DNA of 17,336 nt from Thiobacillus denitrificans. Lineage in GTDB: Bacteria > Pseudomonadota > Gammaproteobacteria > Burkholderiales > Thiobacillaceae. The stretch spans positions 1 to 17,336 of the forward strand of contig DDRS01000036.1 of the NCBI GenBank assembly GCA_002343685.1. Reading direction: 5' to 3'. The position numbers and the translations under genes were made by a program. Positions 12,604-17,336 of this stretch are shown one piece after another; the stretch's first letter is position 1, and each line of letters starts with the position of its first letter. Below the pieces are notes generated by a model, which saw only the letters and a list, made by a program, of their open reading frames with translations, was not told the DNA's origin and did no database searches.

Positions 12604-15027
12604 TTAGTACATTCGTTGAGAAGACGATGGCATTTTATTGTCAAGTTGTTCTTGGGTGTCAAATTTTTCTGATAGTGCATCTCCGGGATGCCGAGGATCT
12701 TTCCCGTTCGCCCGATAGCCCAACAGACGTAACGCGTTGATCACCACCACCACGGTCGACCCCTCGTGTATCAGCACCGCCAGCCCGATCCCCGCCCAGC
12801 CGAACAGGGTGGCGGGGATAAGCAGCACCACCACGCCCAGCGAGACGAACAGGTTCTGCCAGATAATGCGCCGCGATGCACGGCTCAGGGCCACGGCGAA
12901 GGGCAGCTTGCTCAAATCGTCGGCCATCAGCGCCACGTCCGCGGTTTCCAGCGCCACGTCCGTTCCCGCGCCGCCCATGGCGATGCCCACGGTGGCGCGC
13001 GCCATGGCGGGGGCGTCGTTGACCCCGTCGCCTACCATGGCTACCTGCCCGTAGCGCTCTCCGAGCGCTTCCATGGCCTTGACCTTGTCTTCCGGCAACA
13101 GGCCCGCCTGCACCTCGTCCAGACCGATCGCGTCGGCGATGTTGCGGCCCACGCGCTCGTTGTCGCCGGTGAGCATGATGGTTTTGCGGATGCCGATCCG
13201 GCGTAGCCCTTCCAGAACCTGCTTCACGCCCTCGCGCGGGGTGTCTGCCAGAGCCAGTACGCCGAGGAACTGCCCGTTCGCCTGGATCAGCATGAGGGTC
13301 TTGCCTTCGTTCTGGAGGCGTTCCGTGTGCCGTTGAATCGCCTCGGGGACGGCTTCGCCGTCGAACAGCCTGGCGTTGCCGATGGCGATTTTTTGTCCAT
13401 CGAATTCGGCGCGCAATCCTTTTCCGGTCACGGCTTCGACTTCGCCGGCCTCGCTCCAGCTCAACCCGCGCCGCTTCGCCTCCATCACCACCGCCTGTGC
13501 CAGCGGGTGGGCGCTGCGGCTTTCCACGGCGGCGGCCAAGGTCAGCAGCCGTGCCTCGTCTCCGCTGACGGCAACCACGTCGGTCACTTCAGGCTTGCCG
13601 ACGGTCAGGGTGCCGGTCTTGTCGAAAGCTATCGCGGTGAGCACGCCGAGATTTTCCAGATGCGCGCCGCCCTTGATCAGCACGCCGCCGCGCGCGGCGC
13701 GCGCGATGCCGGACAGCACCGCCGACGGCGTCGCGATGGCGAGCGCGCAGGGGGACGCCGCCACCAGCACCGCCATGGCGCGGTAGAAGGATTCGGCGAA
13801 GGGGAAGCCGAACAGCGGCGGCAGCACGATGAGCAGCGCGGCGCCCAGCAGCACCACGGGCACGAAGACCCGCTCGAAGCGGTCGGTGAAACGCTGGGTG
13901 GGCGATTTCTGCGTCTGCGCCTCGGCCACCATCTCCACCATGCGTGAAAGCGTGCTCTCCCGCGCCAGTTTGGTGACCTCGACGATAAGCGCGCCTTCGC
14001 CGTTGACCGTGCCGGCGAACACCTTGTCGCCCGGCTGCTTGTCCACCGGCATGGATTCGCCGGTGACCGGAGCCTGGTCCACCGCCGAATTGCCGAAGGC
14101 CACCTGGCCGTCGGCGGGAATGCGGCTGCCGGGCTTCACGACCACCCGGTCGCCGCGCAGCAGATCTTCCACCCGCACTTCGACCTCCGCGCCGTCCCGT
14201 TGCACCAGCGCGGTCTTGGGCGCCAGTTCCGCCAGCGCTTCGATGGCCTTGCGGGCCCGGTCCATGGCCATGTGTTCCAGCGCATGACCCAGGCTGAACA
14301 GGAACAGCAGCAGCGCGCCTTCCTCCCAGGCGCCGAGAGCCGCCGCCCCGGCCGCCGCGACGATCATCAAGGTGTCGATATCGAAGCTGCGGCTCTTCAC
14401 ACTCTGCCAGGCGTCGCGCAGGGTGTAGAAACCGCCCGCCGCGTAGGCGCCCAGCAACAGTCCGAGCGAGAGCGTGTGCGGCGCGCCGGCGAGGCCCGCG
14501 AGCCAGCCGGCCAGCAACAGCAGGCCGGCGACGCCGCTGAAAATAAGCTCGCGATGCTCCGCGAACCAGCCGGCCTCGCGGCCTTCTTCCAGCACGGCAT
14601 AACCGAGCGCCTGGATGCGCTGGACGATCGCCGGGCGCTTGATTTTTTCGCCGTCATACTCCAGGCGCAAACGCTCGGCGGCGTAGCTCACCGAGGCCTC
14701 CAGCACGCCGTCCGTGCGTTGCAGGGCATGCTCGATCACGACGGCGCAGGTGGGGCAGTCCATGCCGTCGATGCGCAGGCTCTCATGACGGAAGCGGTTG
14801 CCGATTTTCGCCCCGGCCGCCTGCGCCAGTTCGCGCACCCGGCTCACGCTGAAACGCTGCGGGTCGTAGTGCAGGCACAGGCGAGCGCCGCCGTCTTCGT
14901 GAACCAGGTGTACTTTTTCCAGGCCCTCGGCTTGCAGTAAATTGGTCAGCCGCCCCACGCAGGCGTCGCGCTCATCGGGGATTTCCGGCAAGACCAAGGA
15001 CAGCTCCAGTTCAAGTTTTTCGGCCAT
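12604..15027 (-). CDS. P1B-type heavy-metal ATPase (P1B-4-like, SPC/HEGST)
   Basis: An 807-residue metal-exporting P-type ATPase. The ATG at 15027 follows GAGGAG; a TTG five codons upstream is ignored. Residues 1-75 look like a degenerate HMA domain without CxxC; residues 82-150 are an HMA domain with GMDCPTC (C91, C94). Then come four membrane helices, the actuator loop with TGES (322-325), a membrane SPC motif (425-427), the phosphorylation site DKTGTLT (469-475), HP (507-508), GDGVND (666-671) and HEGST (754-758) in the last helix pair. SPC with HEG[GS]T defines the P1B-4 group (CzcP, CoaT, CtpD, PfeT), which exports Co, Zn, Cd or Fe(II); P1B-2 pumps such as ZntA have CPC. GMDCxxC HMA domains are more typical of Zn/Cd/Pb pumps. 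Substrate cannot be fixed from sequence. The C-terminal 35 residues are hydrophilic and not conserved in type. Confidence 0.9.
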   Translation of the reverse strand: MAEKLELELSLVLPEIPDERDACVGRLTNLLQAEGLEKVHLVHEDGGARLCLHYDPQRFSVSRVRELAQAAGAKIGNRFRHESLRIDGMDCPTCAVVIEHALQRTDGVLEASVSYAAERLRLEYDGEKIKRPAIVQRIQALGYAVLEEGREAGWFAEHRELIFSGVAGLLLLAGWLAGLAGAPHTLSLGLLLGAYAAGGFYTLRDAWQSVKSRSFDIDTLMIVAAAGAAALGAWEEGALLLFLFSLGHALEHMAMDRARKAIEALAELAPKTALVQRDGAEVEVRVEDLLRGDRVVVKPGSRIPADGQVAFGNSAVDQAPVTGESMPVDKQPGDKVFAGTVNGEGALIVEVTKLARESTLSRMVEMVAEAQTQKSPTQRFTDRFERVFVPVVLLGAALLIVLPPLFGFPFAESFYRAMAVLVAASPCALAIATPSAVLSGIARAARGGVLIKGGAHLENLGVLTAIAFDKTGTLTVGKPEVTDVVAVSGDEARLLTLAAAVESRSAHPLAQAVVMEAKRRGLSWSEAGEVEAVTGKGLRAEFDGQKIAIGNARLFDGEAVPEAIQRHTERLQNEGKTLMLIQANGQFLGVLALADTPREGVKQVLEGLRRIGIRKTIMLTGDNERVGRNIADAIGLDEVQAGLLPEDKVKAMEALGERYGQVAMVGDGVNDAPAMARATVGIAMGGAGTDVALETADVALMADDLSKLPFAVALSRASRRIIWQNLFVSLGVVVLLIPATLFGWAGIGLAVLIHEGSTVVVVINALRLLGYRANGKDPRHPGDALSEKFDTQEQLDNKMPSSSQRMY

Positions 15028-15075
15028 GTTGCCGCTCCTCAAGAATCAAACGATCACAGCGGGATATGTGCTGCG

Positions 15076-15378
15076 TTACTGCCGGGGTTTGCCGCATTGG
15101 CCGCAAAACTGCGCGCCCGCTGTCAATTCCGCGCCGCAACCGGAACAGTTGGCGGCCGCCAGGGAAGCGCCGCATTGCCGGCAGAAGCGCGCATCGCGCG
15201 CATTGGCGCTGCCGCACTTGAGGCAGGTGATTGCCGGGCTGCTGTCTTGCGGATAGCCTGGATTACCCCCAAAGCCCCCATGCCTGGAACCGCCGTGATG
15301 GCCGCCTCGGTAGCCGCCGTGGTGGCCGCCGAATCCACCCCGCATCAAATTGCCGAACATGCGTTCAAGGAATCCCAT
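15076..15378 (-). CDS. Gly/His-rich double zinc-ribbon protein
   Basis: A 100-residue protein with no signal peptide. The ATG at 15378 follows AAGGAG. Residues 12-45 are a Gly/His/Arg-rich low-complexity stretch (HHGGYRGGHHGGSRHGG), likely able to bind divalent metal. The C-terminal half holds two zinc ribbons with matching spacing: C52-x2-C55-x10-C66-x2-C69 and C78-x2-C81-x10-C92-x2-C95. It lies between the PII-like gene (97 bases) and the P-type ATPase (48 bases) on the same strand. A cytoplasmic metal buffer, sensor or delivery protein for the ATPase is a reasonable inference. I know no named family for this combination. Confidence 0.75.
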   Translation of the reverse strand: MGFLERMFGNLMRGGFGGHHGGYRGGHHGGSRHGGFGGNPGYPQDSSPAITCLKCGSANARDARFCRQCGASLAAANCSGCGAELTAGAQFCGQCGKPRQ

Positions 15379-15475
15379 GATTTACTCCTTCAATAGTTGA
15401 CTGAGATAAAAATCCGATTTCGTTTACCAGCTTCAGGACGTGGGCACAGGCCATGACCTGAAACCAGTTTGCTCG

Positions 15476-15814
15476 TTACATTGCCCCGACAGGGATTGCC
15501 CTGACAACGTCGGTCACGAATATCCACCCTGGATCGGCCTGACCGGTGCGGGCGGTGCGCGCGATGATGCCCACGAGTTCGTCCACCTGATGGTCTTCAC
15601 AGACCAGTTCCAGCTTGGATTCGTGAATGACCTCTTCGGCCAGTTCGATGGAGTAGTGCTGCTCCCTCGCGTCTACCGCCTTTAGCAGGCTCTGCACGGG
15701 GACGACGGTGAGATTGCGGCAGCCGGCGTTCGCATTGCATTGCCCCGAGTCCTTGAGGGCGCGGATCACGTCGCCAATACGGTGGTTGTGGATGTAAGCC
15801 TTGATTTCTTTCAT
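15476..15814 (-). CDS. PII-like protein of the heavy-metal-pump-linked group (PII-NG type)
   Basis: A 112-residue PII-superfamily protein. The ATG at 15814 follows AGGAGA. The N-terminus MKEIKAYIHNHRIGDVIRALKDSG corresponds to the PII beta1-alpha1 unit, and the C-terminal IIARTARTGQADPGWIFVTDVVRAI is the typical PII beta4 region with its RTG nucleotide-contact motif. The T-loop region (about 36-55) lacks the uridylylated Tyr and surrounding motif of GlnB/GlnK, so it is not a nitrogen-regulation GlnB. Cys26, Cys32 and Cys72 are unusual and could bind metal or sense redox. A PII new group encoded beside CzcA/CusA-type pumps is known. Here it lies 56 bases after the czcA stop in the same direction, supporting a role in controlling or sensing for the efflux pump. 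Ligand is unknown. Confidence 0.85.
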   Translation of the reverse strand: MKEIKAYIHNHRIGDVIRALKDSGQCNANAGCRNLTVVPVQSLLKAVDAREQHYSIELAEEVIHESKLELVCEDHQVDELVGIIARTARTGQADPGWIFVTDVVRAIPVGAM

Positions 15815-15837
15815 GCGTTTTCTCCTGTCTGATGATT

Positions 15838-15863
15838 GCGTGCGGCCTAAAGAGGCCGCACGC
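15838..15863 (-). other. Strong intercistronic hairpin between czcA and the PII-like gene
   Basis: A perfect 11-bp stem (GCGTGCGGCCT at 15838-15848, AGGCCGCACGC at 15853-15863) with a 4-base loop begins 7 bases after the czcA stop and ends 23 bases before the PII start. No U-tract follows on either strand, so it is more likely an mRNA-processing or stability element, or an attenuating hairpin, than a full terminator. Confidence 0.6.
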
Positions 15864-15870
15864 TACCGGT

Positions 15871-17336
15871 TTACTTCGCTTGTTTGCGTTCGCGGCGTTG
15901 TTCCACCCACTCGTACATCAACGGCAGCAGCAGTAGGGTCAGTGCTGTGGAGGTGAACAGCCCGCCCACCACCACCGTCGCCAGCGGCCGCTGGGTTTCG
16001 GCGCCGACGCCGCTGGACAGCAGCATCGGCACCAGGCCGAAGATGGCGATGGATGCCGTCATCAGCACCGGCCGCAGTCGCAGCGCAGCGCCTTGCTTGA
16101 CTGCCTCCCTGATTGAGAGCCCTTGCCGCCGCTGGTCGTTGAGGAAGGACACCAAAACTATCCCATTGAGCATCGCTACCCCGAACACCGCGATGAAGCC
16201 GATCGCCGAGGGCACCGACAGATACTGCCCGGTGACGAACAGCCCGATCACGCCGCCGATGGTGGCGAACGGCACGTTGGCGATGATCAGGGTCGCGTAA
16301 GTGAGCGAGTTGAACGCCGTGTAGAGCAGGATGAAGATCAGCCCGATGGTGAGCGGCACGATCACGGCCAGTTTGGCCATGGCGCGCTGCTGGTTCTCGA
16401 AGGCACCGCCCCACTCGACCCAGTAGCCAGCGGGCATCTTCACTTCGCGTTGGATGCGCGCCTGCGCCTCCTTCACGAAGCTGTCCACGTCGCGTCCTTT
16501 GACGTCCATCTGGATCACGGCATAGCGTTGCAACTGCTCGCGCCGCACGAAGGAATAGCCCTCGTCCAGTTCCACTGTGGCCACTGCGGACAACGGCACC
16601 AGCGCGCCCGCGCGGGTGCGGATCGGGATGTTGCCGATGGCTTCCACGCTGTTGCGGAAATCGGGCGCGAGCCAGACCTGGATGTCGAAGCGCTTGACGC
16701 CGTCGATCAGGGTGGAGACGGCCTTGCCGCCAATGCCGGCCTGCACCACCTCAAGGATGTCGTCGGCGTTGAGCCCCAGGCGCGCCGCCGCTTCGCGGTT
16801 GACCTTCACCACCATCTGCGGCTTGCCCTTGTTGGCCTCCAGGGAAAGATCGGCCACGCCGGGTACTTTCTCCAGGGTGGACTTGAGCTCGGCCGACAGG
16901 CGATCCAGCGTGGCCAGATCCTCGCCGTAGAGCTTCAGGGCCAGCGTGGCGCGTACCCCGGAAATCAGCTCCTCGACGCGCATCTGGATCGGCTGCGTGG
17001 CGGCGATGACGGCGGTCGGCACCCGCTTCTCCAGCGCTGCCTGCATCTCCTGCGTCAACTCGGGAAAGGAAATCGCCTGCGGCCACTGCTCGCGCGGCTT
17101 GAGGTCGACCAGGATTTCCATGTAGTTGACGTCGGCAGTTTCGCCTTTCTCCGCGCGCCCGATCATGGCGACGGCCGATTTCACCTCCGGGAAACGCTTG
17201 AGCGCGGTTTCGATACCTTCGGAGATGCGGATCGACTCGTCCAGGGAGGTGGACGGGATACTGGTGACGCGGAACATGATGCCGCCTTCCTGCAGGGTCG
17301 GCATGAACTCCTTGCCGAGGAAGGGAAACAGCGCGA
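15871..17336 (-). CDS. czcA: CzcA-type RND heavy-metal efflux pump (C-terminal half, partial)
   Basis: The 3' half of an inner-membrane RND pump; the frame is open through the window edge (it reads ALFPFLGKEF directly before the MPTLQEGG motif), so about 487 residues of a usual ~1040 are visible. The visible part covers a porter domain, a docking loop, and the last membrane block with FNSLTYATLIIANVPFATIGG, VAMLNGIVLVSF, the family motif ALRLRPVLMTA and GAETQRPLATVVVGG. The stretch QPIQMRVEELISGVRATLALKLYG matches the CzcA/CnrA type for divalent cations (Co, Zn, Cd, Ni) better than CusA, whose copper-binding Met in this stretch is absent. With its CzcB/CzcC partners (expected beyond the window) it would export metal from the periplasm to the outside. 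It is the most upstream gene seen in this operon. Confidence 0.92.
   Translation of the reverse strand, partial: ALFPFLGKEFMPTLQEGGIMFRVTSIPSTSLDESIRISEGIETALKRFPEVKSAVAMIGRAEKGETADVNYMEILVDLKPREQWPQAISFPELTQEMQAALEKRVPTAVIAATQPIQMRVEELISGVRATLALKLYGEDLATLDRLSAELKSTLEKVPGVADLSLEANKGKPQMVVKVNREAAARLGLNADDILEVVQAGIGGKAVSTLIDGVKRFDIQVWLAPDFRNSVEAIGNIPIRTRAGALVPLSAVATVELDEGYSFVRREQLQRYAVIQMDVKGRDVDSFVKEAQARIQREVKMPAGYWVEWGGAFENQQRAMAKLAVIVPLTIGLIFILLYTAFNSLTYATLIIANVPFATIGGVIGLFVTGQYLSVPSAIGFIAVFGVAMLNGIVLVSFLNDQRRQGLSIREAVKQGAALRLRPVLMTASIAIFGLVPMLLSSGVGAETQRPLATVVVGGLFTSTALTLLLLPLMYEWVEQRRERKQAK

Noticed and set aside
13327..14940. Long plus-strand frames (206 and 246 codons) opposite the P-type ATPase
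   Set aside because: Gln/His/Arg-rich antisense translations of a gene with every P-type ATPase motif intact.
15871..17336. czcA considered as a truncated pseudogene
   Set aside because: The frame is open to the window edge with family sequence directly before the first Met, so it is cut by the window, not broken.

Overview
The window looks like chromosomal DNA of a Gram-negative, GC-rich betaproteobacterium. The grounds are the HU-type histone-like protein, the FtrABCD-type iron importer, the outer-membrane porins ending in a C-terminal Phe (or Phe-Pro), the CzcA/PII pairing, and Shine-Dalgarno sequences of the AGGAG type. A lithotrophic lifestyle is possible because of the HiPIP-like protein, but this is inference only. 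The first ~860 bases are visibly more AT-rich than the rest.

Left part, + strand (1-1250): a small Met/Trp-rich single-span membrane protein (99-311), a Tat-exported HiPIP-like iron-sulfur protein with an unusual Met/Gly-rich insert (367-705) followed by a strong hairpin, and an HU-family DNA-binding protein (907-1203). Bases 1204-1688 hold no convincing gene. They contain a minus-facing terminator, one doubtful minus-strand ORF, and a promoter overlapped by a Fur-box-like dyad.

Iron-import operon, + strand (1689-6392): five tightly packed genes encode a P19/FtrA-like periplasmic iron-binding protein, an OprB-like porin with an N-terminal coiled coil, an FtrB cupredoxin, the FTR1-family permease FtrC and the polyferredoxin FtrD. 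The expected route is Fe(II) across the outer membrane (porin), capture and redox handling in the periplasm (FtrA/FtrB), and transport across the inner membrane (FtrC) with electrons handled by FtrD. The Fur-like dyad implies repression when iron is plentiful.

Signalling operon, - strand (12113 to 6577): a porin-like outer-membrane protein, a short PstS-like periplasmic binding protein, a HAMP-PAS-GGDEF-EAL protein, a second membrane sensor with a degenerate GGDEF domain, and a small DUF2892 membrane protein. The first four are joined by ATGA or near-zero junctions. This looks like an envelope-sensing c-di-GMP module.

Metal-efflux operon, - strand (17336 to 12238): the C-terminal half of a CzcA-type RND pump (it runs off the window), a PII-like protein of the type found beside heavy-metal pumps, a Gly/His-rich double zinc-ribbon protein, a P1B-type ATPase with SPC and HEGST motifs (P1B-4-like) plus a GMDCPTC metal-binding domain, and a small exported His/Cys protein resembling CzcI/CopL. 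Iron import and divalent-metal export therefore lie within 6 kb of each other, on opposite strands, separated by the c-di-GMP operon. I saw no RNA genes, CRISPR array, insertion sequence, integrase or attachment site.
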